Shown: positions 17,221-26,406, counted from the stretch's first letter. The stretch: 64,000 nt of DNA from JAYZQT01 sp964412235 (GCA_964412235.1 CAYPNT010000005.1:1-64000); one strand, 5' to 3'. A program made the numbers and translations. Notes: a model not told the origin generated them from the letters alone.

Positions 17221-17741
17221 GTGGCCCTGTTGCGCGTGAAGATTACTCTAAACGAATTTTTAATAAGCTGGCGGATGCAGGCGTCACTCTGTTCTCTTAC
17301 GTTCCTGATTTCGGGAATGCTGAGATCATTAATTTGGCCGAGGAAGATAACAGAACGACTGTGGCTCTGCTTTCCAGCGAGCAAGAGGGCGTAGCGCTCA
17401 GCGCAGGTGCCGATTTAGTGAATGGGCGCGCTGTTTTACTTATGCAATCCTCCGGGGTCGGTAATTGTGTCAACATGCTGTCACTTGTTAAGGCCGGGCG
17501 TTTTCCCCTCCTCATGATTGTGACAATGCGCGGAGACTATGGGGAGCAGAACCCATGGCAATATCCGATGGGCCAAGCAGTTGAACCAGTTTTGGAAGCA
17601 ATGGGAGTGCAATGCCTATGGGTGCGAAGGGTCGCCGATTTAGACGACGCGCTTGATGCAGCCATTTCCGCTGTTTTCACAGCCGGACAGGGGGTGGCTT
17701 TGATTCTGTCACAAAAATTAATTGGCGCGAAGGTCTTTTAA
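17217..17741 (+). CDS. ThDP enzyme alpha (Pyr) subunit, sulfopyruvate/phosphonopyruvate decarboxylase-like
   Basis: The 174-residue protein corresponds to the N-terminal pyrimidine-binding domain of a thiamine-diphosphate decarboxylase. The catalytic Glu is in LLSSEQEGVALSAGADLVNGR, and LMQSSGVGNCVNMLSLV matches the alpha subunit (ComD) of sulfopyruvate decarboxylase. The ATG at 17217 overlaps the stop of the preceding gene as ATGA; upstream in-frame Met codons at 17184 and 17205 are less likely. It needs the beta subunit encoded next. ComDE converts sulfopyruvate to sulfoacetaldehyde, and phosphonopyruvate decarboxylase does the phosphorus analogue. The split into two genes favours a ComDE-like arrangement, but the substrate is unproven. 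Confidence 0.78.
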   Translation: MSGPVAREDYSKRIFNKLADAGVTLFSYVPDFGNAEIINLAEEDNRTTVALLSSEQEGVALSAGADLVNGRAVLLMQSSGVGNCVNMLSLVKAGRFPLLMIVTMRGDYGEQNPWQYPMGQAVEPVLEAMGVQCLWVRRVADLDDALDAAISAVFTAGQGVALILSQKLIGAKVF

Positions 17742-17742
17742 A

Positions 17743-18357
17743 ATGGTTGGTCCTACGTCCGTTGGAATGATCGACCGCACGAGTATTTTGCCTCAATTAT
17801 TTGCAGACCCTAATGACTATTTGATTATTACGGGGCTTGCGGGTGCCGCCAAGGATGCAGCCTCTTGGACTGGTGATGCCGATAACTTATTAACATTTGG
17901 GGGTGCGATGGGGGGCGCTCTTCCGACCTCACTCGGGACTGCTTTATGTGCTCCTGAAAGGAACGTTTTGGTGATCACGGGTGACGCAGAACTCTTAATG
18001 AGTGCGGGCGCGCTGGCCACCACGGCATCGGCTCGCCCAGCCAACTTATCAATTGTGTGTATTGATAATGCCCAACATGGCGAAACAGGTGGACAACCTA
18101 GTCATACGGCTATGCAGACTAACTTGTCATTGTTGGCCGAGGGAGCAGGAATACCATCGGTTATGACGTTATCGGCTCCTGAAAAGTTAGAAGAGGCGCG
18201 TCGGTTTTTGAAGGAAAAGCCGGGTCCTCGCTTCCTGTGTGTTCGCGTGAGGCCCGGCCCCCCATCGGATTATAAACGGGATTGGGATTTGGTTCATTGT
18301 CGTGTGAGATTTAAAGCAGCACTTATTTCAACTGAAGACAGACAAACAAAAAGATAA
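17743..18357 (+). CDS. ThDP enzyme beta (PP) subunit, sulfopyruvate decarboxylase-like
   Basis: The 204-residue protein is the C-terminal ThDP/Mg-binding half. The motif starts GDAELLMSAGALAT and ends in CIDN thirty residues later, which is the family's GDG-N pattern with Ala in third place. The FGGAMGGALPTSLGTALCAP segment also matches ComE. The ATG at 17743 lies one base after the alpha-subunit stop, with AAGG nine bases upstream, so the subunits are made together. The convergent gene after it encodes a ComC/Ldh-type dehydrogenase, which in sulfolactate metabolism makes the substrate of this decarboxylase; the pairing supports, but does not prove, a sulfolactate or related 2-oxoacid route. 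Confidence 0.78.
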   Translation: MVGPTSVGMIDRTSILPQLFADPNDYLIITGLAGAAKDAASWTGDADNLLTFGGAMGGALPTSLGTALCAPERNVLVITGDAELLMSAGALATTASARPANLSIVCIDNAQHGETGGQPSHTAMQTNLSLLAEGAGIPSVMTLSAPEKLEEARRFLKEKPGPRFLCVRVRPGPPSDYKRDWDLVHCRVRFKAALISTEDRQTKR

Positions 18358-18437
18358 CTTGCGGCGATTGTCGAACATTTGCGCGTCTCTCCCTCGCCAT
18401 GTCTATCCGCGAGTTGGGTTTTCAAGTGTGTCAGGCT

Positions 18438-19490
18438 CTAACCCTCGTTCGGCATATTCATCCCAAGCGATTGTGCCACGGCTTCAAGCCGGTTCCAGGT
18501 TCCTGCGGGCACGGGTATGCCGGACCGCTCTCGTCCTGCAAAAACCTTATCGCCTCGTTCACCAGGAACGAGGATTTCGTCGACCCCGGAGGCCCGAGGC
18601 AGCGTTTTTACTGCGCTCGCGAGTCGGTCGACTTCGCGCGCGTAATCAGAAATATCGCCGAATTTTGAGAGGTCCACCGCTATTACAAGGCCATTTTGCA
18701 TGTGCAGGTCGCCGTTCGGTGCGCCTTCCAGGAACGGTGCTATGAGCGGATTTCCAACGGTTAGGCTTGCCAGGCATTCGAACATTAGGGAGAGGCCACC
18801 TCCCTTGTGTCCTCCAAGGGCGGTGGGTATTGCCGCTTTCGACGGATCCGTTGTCGGATCGCCCTTGCTATCTATTGCCCAACCTTCACCTAGGGGACTA
18901 TTCGTATCGCGAGCAAGTTGGATTTTTCCCATAGATTGTGTTGCGGTCGCCATATCGAGCATTAAGGGCGCGTGTTTTGAGCCAGGTACCGCGATCGCGA
19001 TTGGGCTTGTCGCGATACCCGCGGATCGCGCGCCTGGATAGGCCATATTGGGACGAGATACATTGATCACGATACCCGCCATTCCTTCTGCGGTGATTTC
19101 CAAAGCAAAATATCCGACGGCACCCATATGTGTGGCTTTTCGGACACAGCATAGGCCTATTCCTGCCTTCGATGCTTTTTCTAAAGCGATTTCCGTGCCG
19201 CGAGAAAGCGCTACCTGTCCAAAAGCGTGGTCCGCATCTAAGACGGCGGCCGCGAGTAGATCCGTAGTTATATGCATTTGCGGCGTGGGGTTGTTCACAC
19301 CACTATCCACGCGCGCAATATAGCCGGGGATACGCAATACCCCATGTGAATCGACACCCCGCATGTTTGCCCATACTAAGACTTTACTTACCAATGCAGC
19401 GTCGTGCCGCGGTAATCCTTTTTTCGCGAACACCTCTACGACGAAGGCGGTTAGCCGCTGTTGTGAAATCAATCGTGTTTCTGGATCCAT
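18438..19490 (-). CDS. Ldh/ComC-family NAD(P)-dependent 2-hydroxyacid dehydrogenase
   Basis: The 350-residue protein belongs to the malate/L-lactate/L-sulfolactate dehydrogenase family (ComC, Mdh, YlbC/AllD), which has no Rossmann fold. Signature segments are RGVDSHGVLRIPGYI (catalytic His in SHG), HMGAVGYFA, SRPNMAYPGARSAGIATSPIAIAVPG, LMLDMATAT and ALGGHKGGGLSLMFECL. It oxidises a 2-hydroxyacid to the 2-oxoacid with NAD(P). It is convergent with the ComDE-like ThDP decarboxylase. Candidates for its substrate include sulfolactate, ureidoglycolate, malate and lactate; sequence alone does not decide. The start ATG at 19490 has AGG about six bases upstream. Confidence 0.85.
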   Translation of the reverse strand: MDPETRLISQQRLTAFVVEVFAKKGLPRHDAALVSKVLVWANMRGVDSHGVLRIPGYIARVDSGVNNPTPQMHITTDLLAAAVLDADHAFGQVALSRGTEIALEKASKAGIGLCCVRKATHMGAVGYFALEITAEGMAGIVINVSRPNMAYPGARSAGIATSPIAIAVPGSKHAPLMLDMATATQSMGKIQLARDTNSPLGEGWAIDSKGDPTTDPSKAAIPTALGGHKGGGLSLMFECLASLTVGNPLIAPFLEGAPNGDLHMQNGLVIAVDLSKFGDISDYAREVDRLASAVKTLPRASGVDEILVPGERGDKVFAGRERSGIPVPAGTWNRLEAVAQSLGMNMPNEG

Positions 19491-19584
19491 GGGCGACCTA
19501 ATATCAAGGGTTGTCTGTTTGGTCCAGCGTTGCCGAAGTTGGTTTCATGGGCGTATAAACTGATAAAACCCTCGGAGGTGAGTT

Positions 19585-20478
19585 TTGGAACAAGCAGTTT
19601 CCTTTAAGTCTGGCAAAAATGGCGAGCTGAATATTTCAGGGGTCATACACATTCCCGATGATTTGGGACAGGGAGAAAAACGCCCAGCCGTTCTTGTATT
19701 ACATGGATTTGGAAGCCGAAAGGACGCCGAAAATGTGAAGGGCCCCACGAATATGTTTATGGGATGGGGGTATGTTGTTCTGAGATTTGACATGCGCGGT
19801 TGTGGCGAAAGCGATGGAATTTTTGGACACTTGCTGTGCCTTGACCAAGTGGAGGACACACAATCGGCAATCACATTTCTGCAATCTCGGCCAGAAGTAG
19901 ATCCCGATAAAATAGCAGTCGTTGGATCAAGCTTTGGTGCTGCCGTCGCAGTCTATACAGCTGGAGTTGACGATCGAGTTGCTGCGGTGATCTCCTCGGG
20001 GGGTTGGGGAAATGGGGAACGCAAATTTCGTGGTCAGCATTCTACCGCCGAGGCGTGGGCGGCGTTCACAAAAATGCTGGAGGAGGGGAAAAAACATCGC
20101 GAGGAAACGGGAGAGCCTATGATGGTCGATCGTTTTGCAATAGTGCCAATACCCCAGCATTTGAGGAAGAATATGCCATCGGGTTCCGTCGAAAAATTCA
20201 CAGCCGACACCGCTCTGGGTATGATGGAATTTAATGCTGAAAATGTGATTGCGAATATCGCCCCCCGACCCGTACTCCTGCTGCATAGCTCTGTAGATTC
20301 TGTGACACCCACCGAGCAATCGGTTGAAATGTTTAAGCGTGCCGGACAGCCCACGGATCTGCATCTAACCGCGGATACCGACCATTTTATGATGGCTGAA
20401 TCAAATACGCGAGTGATCAAAATTATTGAAGATTGGCTTGAAAGATACTTTTCTGTTACCGGGGACAATAATGCTTGA
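19585..20478 (+). CDS. Alpha/beta hydrolase, S9-like serine hydrolase
   Basis: The 297-residue protein shows LVLHGFGSRKDAEN (oxyanion region), FDMRGCGESDG, and the nucleophile Ser116 in VVGSSFGAA. The acid is probably Asp in HSSVDSVTP and the base His in TADTDHFMM. Such hydrolases act on esters, thioesters or C-C bonds, including meta-cleavage products. The start is a TTG at 19585, backed by GGAGG six bases upstream; no other start fits. The stop overlaps the next gene's ATG by eight bases, so both are co-translated. In context with the flavin hydroxylase and extradiol dioxygenase it could process a ring-cleavage product. Confidence 0.8.
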   Translation: MEQAVSFKSGKNGELNISGVIHIPDDLGQGEKRPAVLVLHGFGSRKDAENVKGPTNMFMGWGYVVLRFDMRGCGESDGIFGHLLCLDQVEDTQSAITFLQSRPEVDPDKIAVVGSSFGAAVAVYTAGVDDRVAAVISSGGWGNGERKFRGQHSTAEAWAAFTKMLEEGKKHREETGEPMMVDRFAIVPIPQHLRKNMPSGSVEKFTADTALGMMEFNAENVIANIAPRPVLLLHSSVDSVTPTEQSVEMFKRAGQPTDLHLTADTDHFMMAESNTRVIKIIEDWLERYFSVTGDNNA

Positions 20479-21673
20479 CGGTATACACTCATCGAATGAC
20501 ACCAAAGTCACGGAAATCGCCCTCGTAGAAAAGGCGCGGGCGATGGCGCCTATCCTGGAAGAACGCGCCCGTAAAGCGGAAAAAGAACGTCGAATTTCAA
20601 CAGAAACGGATCGCGAATTTCGAGAAGCAGGATTTTATGCTGCTCTTCAGCCACGCCGGTATGGCGGACTTGAGCTGGATTACGGTGCACAAACGCAATT
20701 TGCAATTGAGCTCAGTCGAGTTTGCGCTTCAAGCGGCTGGGTCGCGGGTATTCTAGCATGTCACGGATGGATAGCCGGAATGTTCCCGGATGAAGCTCAA
20801 TCGGAAATTTGGGGACGGGATCCCACTGCAAAAATCGCGACGTCGTTTTTGCCGATAAATGCAAAAGTCGAGGGCTCAGAGGCCGGACTTCGTGTCAGTG
20901 GTCGTTGGCGCTTTTCCAGTGGCGTCGATCATTGTGGTTGGGCAATTTTGCTCGCAATGGCCCAGGGTGATGGCGACCTCCCTCCAAACCCTGTATTTGT
21001 TATTGTTAATCTGCAGTCCTGCTTGGTTGAAGACACATGGCATAGTACAGGCCTCGCCGCGACGGGTAGCAACGACATCGTGGTTGATGACCTTAAAGTG
21101 CCACCGCACCGTGTTATGCCTATTGTTAATCTCAGGGGTGAAGATACGCCTGGCTATTTGGCAAGCGGAAACTATCTCTACAAACTACCCTTATTCGCTG
21201 TATTTCCATTCAACATTATCGGGCCAGCCATAGGCGCAGCCCACGGAGCCCTCGATCGGATCGTGTCCGAGCTTTCAAAAAGACAGACAGTCACCGGGAC
21301 CGATCTTTCACGGGTCGCAACCGTGCACCAAAGAATTGGGAAGGCCACGGCACTGTTAGACGCGGCTTATGCACTTCTAGGCCGGATACGTTCGGATATT
21401 ATCACTAAAGGCCATGATGGTCTTGAATTTGAGATGACGCATCGCGCACGCTATCGGCTAGGCTTGGGACACATTGCGCAGAACTGCTGCCAGGCGGTTG
21501 ATGAATTGCTTCCCTTGACAGGCGGCCGCGGTCTGGAAACATCGCATCCTGTTCAGAGGGCCTGGCGAGACGTTCACGCTGTCGCACAACATATTGGCCT
21601 CGTCTGGGATCTACAGACCACGCTTTTTGGCAATATTTTGATGGGTCACGGTAGTCCAGACCCAAAACTATAA
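20471..21673 (+). CDS. Acyl-CoA-dehydrogenase-fold flavin monooxygenase (HsaA/HpaB-like)
   Basis: The 400-residue protein has the acyl-CoA dehydrogenase fold in the version used by two-component flavin hydroxylases such as HsaA and p-hydroxyphenylacetate hydroxylase C2. Landmarks are REAGFYAALQPRRYGGLELDYG, ASSGWVAGILACHGWI, VSGRWRFSSGVDHCGWAILLA, WHSTGLAATGSNDIVVDDLKVP and the C-terminal TGGRGLETSHPVQRAWRDVHA. It lacks the catalytic Glu context of true acyl-CoA dehydrogenases and matches hydroxylase-type endings. The start at 20471 overlaps the hydrolase stop. These enzymes need a separate flavin reductase, not seen nearby. The context with an extradiol dioxygenase suggests ortho-hydroxylation of a phenolic substrate. 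Confidence 0.78.
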   Translation: MLDGIHSSNDTKVTEIALVEKARAMAPILEERARKAEKERRISTETDREFREAGFYAALQPRRYGGLELDYGAQTQFAIELSRVCASSGWVAGILACHGWIAGMFPDEAQSEIWGRDPTAKIATSFLPINAKVEGSEAGLRVSGRWRFSSGVDHCGWAILLAMAQGDGDLPPNPVFVIVNLQSCLVEDTWHSTGLAATGSNDIVVDDLKVPPHRVMPIVNLRGEDTPGYLASGNYLYKLPLFAVFPFNIIGPAIGAAHGALDRIVSELSKRQTVTGTDLSRVATVHQRIGKATALLDAAYALLGRIRSDIITKGHDGLEFEMTHRARYRLGLGHIAQNCCQAVDELLPLTGGRGLETSHPVQRAWRDVHAVAQHIGLVWDLQTTLFGNILMGHGSPDPKL

Positions 21674-21674
21674 A

Positions 21675-22529
21675 CTAGTTGCCAATACCAATCTCGAATT
21701 CACCGATTTGATCACAGTGAAAATGCAGTTTGTCTCCTGCTTTCACCTCGCTGACGCCCTCTGGGGAGCCAGTGTATAATACGTCGCCCGGATACAACGT
21801 GTAATATTCGGAGGCATATTCAATTAGTTCCCGAATGCTCAACACTTGATCTGAGGTGTTCGCGTTTTGCTTGACCTCTCCGTTGACCGACCCCCAAAAA
21901 GAAACGTTGTCCGGATCCGGAATTTCATCGGCTGTAACAAGCCAAGGTCCGAGGACGGCATATCCATCGCAAGATTTTCGAGCACTCCTATCCTCTGGTC
22001 CGCGAACTGTCATATCTAATCCCAAGGTATATCCCGCGATTACTTCCAGAGCGTCGGCTTGGCGGACCCGGCTACACTCTTTTCCTATAATAATTACAAA
22101 CTCGAATTCGTGATCGTTGCGGCGTTCGGGAAAGCGGATGGGTATTAAATCTGATGGGCCGATCAGAGCGGTATTTGATTTTAGAAAAATACCGGCCTCT
22201 TTAATTTTGGTGGTTCGCTCTATATGGCGGATCCCTGGATCTGCTTGAGCTTCATCAATATGGGCTTTGTAGTTTACGGGAGCTGCCATAATTTTACCCG
22301 GCCGTGCAATCGGTGGAAGGAGATTGACAGCGTTCAATGGTATTGGTTCCGAAGTGTCCGCCATTTCTCGTAACGGTTCCTGCCAGTCCGTCAAACCTGA
22401 TATGACGGCGTCAGACTTTGAAACGTACGGATGAGCCGCACGCATTTCTTCTTGGGCTCGCGTTACATCATGGATGCCGTTGCCGCGCACAATACCCAGT
22501 TGGTCGTCATTGTACCTGCAGAGTTTCAT
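21675..22529 (-). CDS. Fumarylacetoacetate-hydrolase-family protein
   Basis: The 284-residue protein has the FAH fold with metal-binding residues in DHEFEFVIIIGK (Glu pair) and LDMTVRG (Asp), plus LYTGSPEGVSEVKAGDKL near the end. The family includes 2-hydroxyhepta-2,4-diene-1,7-dioate isomerase/HpaG, oxaloacetate decarboxylases and acylpyruvases, which cut or isomerise 2-oxo acids after ring cleavage. A strong ribosome-binding site (AGGAGG) precedes the ATG at 22529. It is convergent with the flavin hydroxylase (two bases apart) and divergent from the extradiol dioxygenase gene, placing it inside the putative ring-degradation group. Confidence 0.85.
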   Translation of the reverse strand: MKLCRYNDDQLGIVRGNGIHDVTRAQEEMRAAHPYVSKSDAVISGLTDWQEPLREMADTSEPIPLNAVNLLPPIARPGKIMAAPVNYKAHIDEAQADPGIRHIERTTKIKEAGIFLKSNTALIGPSDLIPIRFPERRNDHEFEFVIIIGKECSRVRQADALEVIAGYTLGLDMTVRGPEDRSARKSCDGYAVLGPWLVTADEIPDPDNVSFWGSVNGEVKQNANTSDQVLSIRELIEYASEYYTLYPGDVLYTGSPEGVSEVKAGDKLHFHCDQIGEFEIGIGN

Positions 22530-22628
22530 TTTTGCCTCCTTGAGCGATCAAAGTATTTATCTTTCCCGTTGTCACGCAAAATCATACCATGACAAAGGTA
22601 GATGGACGCATTTGGAGGGATTTAAAAA

Positions 22629-23504
22629 ATGGCTGATCCTATTGTTAAGGGACTGCATAGTGCTGAACTGGCTGTACCAGAATTGCGCGCGGCGACAAAA
22701 TTTTATGTCGATTGCTGGGGCCTGACGGTTGCCGCGGAAGAAAACGGGTCAGTGTATTTGCGTGGCACCGGCGCTGAACATCACGCCTTAGTCTTAAGGG
22801 AAGGTCGCGAGAAGAAATTGCTCGCCGTAAATTTACTCGCCGAGGATAAAACTTCCGTCGATGGGCTTTACGAGAGAGCAAAAAGTCTCGGCGCCTCCGT
22901 CGAAGCACCTAATGAGTTGGTCGGTCCAGCCGGAGGGTATGGTTTTGTTTTTTGTGATTTGCATGATCGCAAATATTACGTTTCTGCGGGTTTGAAAACG
23001 CATGAGAGCATGCCGTATTCAAAGGATACTCCCATTAAGCTCAGTCATGTGGTGCTAAATTCTCCCGAACGGGAAGCCCAAAGTGAACAATTTATTGATT
23101 TTCTGGGTTTCAAATTGTCAGACAGAACCGGTTATATGGACTTTATACGCTGTAGCAGCGATCATCATGCAATTGCTTATACAGCGATAAACCGTCCCAC
23201 AGTAAATCACTGTGCATTTGAAGTGCCTAGTCACGATGCGCTAATGCACGCGTCTGGTCGTATGAAAAGAGCAGGATACCCTGTTGAATGGGGTGTCGGC
23301 CGGCATGGACCCGGCGACAACATTTTTGCATATTTTATTGATCCTAACGAGTACGTAATAGAGTATACCGCAGAGGTGCAGCAGGTTGATGACAGCTATA
23401 AAGTTGGCATGCCCGAGGACTGGGTTCGACCAGCAGATTTCAACGGTGATGGGTGGGGGTTCGTCGAACCAGCCTCCCAGCGGATGCATGCGGCGACACA
23501 ATAA
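22629..23504 (+). CDS. VOC-family type I extradiol dioxygenase (HsaC/BphC-like)
   Basis: The 291-residue protein has two vicinal-oxygen-chelate modules. In the C-terminal module the Fe(II) ligands are complete: His140 (KLSHVVLNS), His194 (VNHCAFEV) and Glu245 (EYVIEYTAEV), in the spacing of BphC and catechol 2,3-dioxygenases. It should therefore open catechol-type rings next to the hydroxyls. The N-terminal module (KGLHSAELAVPELRAATKFY) is the usual non-catalytic half. The ATG at 22629 follows a GGAGGG site. Neighbours are a flavin hydroxylase, a FAH-type hydrolase and a serine hydrolase, so a meta-cleavage pathway is plausible. Confidence 0.85.
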   Translation: MADPIVKGLHSAELAVPELRAATKFYVDCWGLTVAAEENGSVYLRGTGAEHHALVLREGREKKLLAVNLLAEDKTSVDGLYERAKSLGASVEAPNELVGPAGGYGFVFCDLHDRKYYVSAGLKTHESMPYSKDTPIKLSHVVLNSPEREAQSEQFIDFLGFKLSDRTGYMDFIRCSSDHHAIAYTAINRPTVNHCAFEVPSHDALMHASGRMKRAGYPVEWGVGRHGPGDNIFAYFIDPNEYVIEYTAEVQQVDDSYKVGMPEDWVRPADFNGDGWGFVEPASQRMHAATQ

Positions 23505-23551
23505 TGGCGGGGTAGGTCAGCTTTATCTTACTTTACCTAAGGTCCCAATGA

Positions 23552-24949
23552 ATGGCTTCTGTACCCGGAAAAATAACGGCCGCAATTACTGAATTTACCT
23601 CTACGGTTGGCTTTGATGATATTCCCCCTCGTGTCATCGAAAGGGCTAAGGTTCATATACTGGACACTCTTGGTCTGTGTTTGGCGGGATCGCTTACCGA
23701 GGCTGCCACTGTTGCTCGAGACATTTTGCCAAAGACCGCTCCTGCAAACGTGGGCTCAACGATATTCGGTACGCGCCTTCGTGCCGCACCGCGTTTTGCT
23801 GCTTTGGCAAATGCCGTCGCGGCACACGCCCATAATTTTGATGATACAACCCCACAAGTGCAAACCGATCGAACTGGAGGAATCCACGCAAGTGGCGCAA
23901 TATTGCCGGTGGGGCTAGCGCTAGGAGAAGAATACCGCGCTTCCGGTCAAGAAATTATCACCTCATACCTAACCGGCGTCGAGGTTGCGTCTCGTCTTAA
24001 CCACACAATTGCGCCTCGGCATTATGCCGATGGTTTTCACGCTACAGCTACACTGAATGGTTTTGGTGCGGCTTGCGCCGCTGCTCGCCTTATGAAACTG
24101 GCTCCAAAGGAGATTTCCGCGGCGGTTTCTATCGCAGCAAGCCAATCTGGCGGCGTTCGTCGCAACTTTGGGTCGAGTGCAGAAATTTTTCACTCTGGTT
24201 GGGCTGCTGAAAATGGTGTTGTTGCCGCTGATCTCGCTAGGCGGGGAATCTCCGGTGCAAACGACGCCTTGGAGGGACCAAGCGGATTTTTCGAGGCGGC
24301 AGGCGGGGGATTTGATGCAAACGAGTTTATCGGTAGGCTCGGAAAACCCTGGATATTCGAACACCCAGGGGTTTGGATAAAACAATATCCGAATGGTGCT
24401 TTGACTCACCCCGCCGTAGACAGCCTCCTTGAACTTATTGAACAACATAGTGTTCACAGAAACGAAATCACCCGGATTGTTGTAAAAACAAATGAACGGA
24501 TGTGGAATACGCTGCAACATCACGAACCAAAAACCGGGATGCAGGCAAAATTCTCGATGGAATTTATACTGGGCGCTATAATATTGAACGGCTCGGTGGG
24601 CTTGGATACGTTCACGGATTCTATGGTGGCCGATCGCGAGGTTCGTCACGCGATGACGAAGGTTGATTATGCACCGTTTGCAAAGCCTCCAACGGATTTT
24701 AGTAATGTGACAACTCTTTTAGAGGTCCACCTCCGTGACGGGCGTCGTTTATCGTCCCGAGCTGACCACGCGCTTGGTAGCACAGAAGCACCCCTATCCT
24801 ATGAACAAGTAGCGGATAAATTTTTTCGCTGCGCAACTTTCGTTGGCCACGCGAAGGAAAAAATAAAGCTACTGGTTAGACAGGTTGCGGATTTAGAGAA
24901 TGCGGAAAGTCCCGAAAATTTGGTCAACGCATTGATTTCCAATAACTAA
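23552..24949 (+). CDS. MmgE/PrpD-family protein
   Basis: The 465-residue protein belongs to the MmgE/PrpD family (2-methylcitrate dehydratase, cis-aconitate decarboxylase, iminodisuccinate epimerase). Typical segments are ERAKVHILDTLGLCLAG, ANAVAAHAHNFDDT, YADGFHATATLNGFGAACAAARLMKL and the helix-rich C-terminus with KFSMEFILGAIILNG. These enzymes act on polycarboxylic acids without a metal or flavin. It follows the extradiol dioxygenase by 47 bases and precedes the Liv transporter by about 120. In this context it might dehydrate or decarboxylate an acid arising from ring cleavage; that is a guess. Confidence 0.83.
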   Translation: MASVPGKITAAITEFTSTVGFDDIPPRVIERAKVHILDTLGLCLAGSLTEAATVARDILPKTAPANVGSTIFGTRLRAAPRFAALANAVAAHAHNFDDTTPQVQTDRTGGIHASGAILPVGLALGEEYRASGQEIITSYLTGVEVASRLNHTIAPRHYADGFHATATLNGFGAACAAARLMKLAPKEISAAVSIAASQSGGVRRNFGSSAEIFHSGWAAENGVVAADLARRGISGANDALEGPSGFFEAAGGGFDANEFIGRLGKPWIFEHPGVWIKQYPNGALTHPAVDSLLELIEQHSVHRNEITRIVVKTNERMWNTLQHHEPKTGMQAKFSMEFILGAIILNGSVGLDTFTDSMVADREVRHAMTKVDYAPFAKPPTDFSNVTTLLEVHLRDGRRLSSRADHALGSTEAPLSYEQVADKFFRCATFVGHAKEKIKLLVRQVADLENAESPENLVNALISNN

Positions 24950-25070
24950 TTTTTCGCAAAAATATTGAGCACAGGGTAGACCTTTCCTGTAAATTCTATA
25001 GAGTCTCGCCAATAATAAGTGAATGGCTATAAAGCCGTAGTGAAATTAACAACTGTCTAGGGAGATTAGT

Positions 25071-26384
25071 ATGACAGCTAAAACAACGTTGCGTCTTCTG
25101 GGCGCTGCTGTGGTGGGCGCTGTAGCCATTAGTGGCGGTACCGCGGCGGCGAAGACCGTTAAAATTGGCGTGCCTACGTTTTTGACAGGCGCCGGAGCAC
25201 CCGCATTCGGCATCCCCGGTAAAAAGGGTGTGGAGCTTATCGTCCGTGGCATTAACAATGGCGAACTTCCAGCCCCTTATAACACAAAGGGCCTTGCCGG
25301 TCGCCAAATTGAAGCTTTGATATACGATGAGGCTGGCGGCGGTACCAAGCAGGTCACCGAGCTCCGGAATAAGGTTCAGAAAGACAAGGTTGATGCCATT
25401 ATTGGCCAGATTTCTTCCGGGACGTGCGCGGCGACAACCAAGGTTTCAGAGGAACTAAAAGTTTTAACCATTCAAACTGTTTGCGGAACACCGCGAATTT
25501 TTGAAGATATTAACCCGAACCCAAAATACGTTTTCCGTACCATGAACCATGGTACTGCAAACAATGTTTCGGCAGCACATTTTGTCGTTTCTAAGTTTAA
25601 GGACCGGCTGGCGAAAGGCTTCACTGGCATCAACCAAAACTACGCTTGGGGGCAAGACTCCTGGCGTGATTTTAGTTTGGCACTGAACACGCTAATGCCA
25701 AGTGTGAAAGGATCCAAGAAAAACCAGATGCCTAAAATCTTTGCTGGTCAGTATGGTAGTGAAATATCCGCGCTTTCGCGCGCGAAAGAACAGTTGGTGC
25801 ACTCAAGCTTTTGGGGCGGTGACTTAGAAGCCTTTATTGGCCAAGCGAGTGCGCGCGGCTTGTTCAAGCGCAAGCTTTTTGTATTTACGGTTGGCGAAAC
25901 AGTAGCCTATCGTCTCGGCAAAAATTTCCCCGAAGGAATTATTGTGGGTACACGCGGGCCATACGGTATGTATGTTGTGGATAATCCTTCACCATTGAAC
26001 CAATGGTTTCAGAAGGAATACCGTAAAGCCTATGGCTCACCACCGGCGCAACCATCGTACCAATATGCTCAGGGTTTCTTAGGCGCTAAGTATGCATACG
26101 ATAAGGCAGCTAAAAAGGCCGGAAAGTTCCCAACAACTGACCAAGTTATTGCGGCTCTTACGGGCGCTACATTCCCATCATTTGTTGGAAATGTGACGAT
26201 GGGTCTTGGTAAAGGCCATCAGGGTCTTACCGATGATTACTGGGGCGTTACCGTTTGGGACAAAAAGCGGAACGAAATGGTTGTGAAGGATGTGGTTAAG
26301 TTTTCGCACAAGTGCGTTATGCCCCCAGCTGGCGTAAAAGGCGTCGACTGGATTAAAGGTGGTATGAAAGGTGCGAAGTGCTAA
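25071..26384 (+). CDS. livK: Periplasmic branched-chain-amino-acid-type ABC substrate-binding protein
   Basis: The 437-residue protein starts with a Sec signal peptide (MTAKTTLRLLG, hydrophobic core to about 24, AxA-type site at TAAA-K). It then shows the Peripla_BP_6 fold: KTVKIGVPTFLTGAGA, GRQIEALIYDEAGGGTKQVTELRNKV and DAIIGQISSGTCAATTKVSEE. It lies first in a KHMGF-order transporter operon and is followed by a strong hairpin terminator before the permease, the usual way to overproduce the binding protein. The gene symbol marks the family position only; the ligand may be a short-chain acid, amide or aromatic rather than leucine. Confidence 0.87.
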   Translation: MTAKTTLRLLGAAVVGAVAISGGTAAAKTVKIGVPTFLTGAGAPAFGIPGKKGVELIVRGINNGELPAPYNTKGLAGRQIEALIYDEAGGGTKQVTELRNKVQKDKVDAIIGQISSGTCAATTKVSEELKVLTIQTVCGTPRIFEDINPNPKYVFRTMNHGTANNVSAAHFVVSKFKDRLAKGFTGINQNYAWGQDSWRDFSLALNTLMPSVKGSKKNQMPKIFAGQYGSEISALSRAKEQLVHSSFWGGDLEAFIGQASARGLFKRKLFVFTVGETVAYRLGKNFPEGIIVGTRGPYGMYVVDNPSPLNQWFQKEYRKAYGSPPAQPSYQYAQGFLGAKYAYDKAAKKAGKFPTTDQVIAALTGATFPSFVGNVTMGLGKGHQGLTDDYWGVTVWDKKRNEMVVKDVVKFSHKCVMPPAGVKGVDWIKGGMKGAKC

Positions 26385-26406
26385 ACACGTAGTAGACTAT
26401 AGTTCA

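Noticed and set aside
24948..24962. ATTTTTCGCAAAAAT hairpin as a terminator
   Set aside because: The stem is only A/T pairs apart from the loop, has no following T tract, and is too weak to call.
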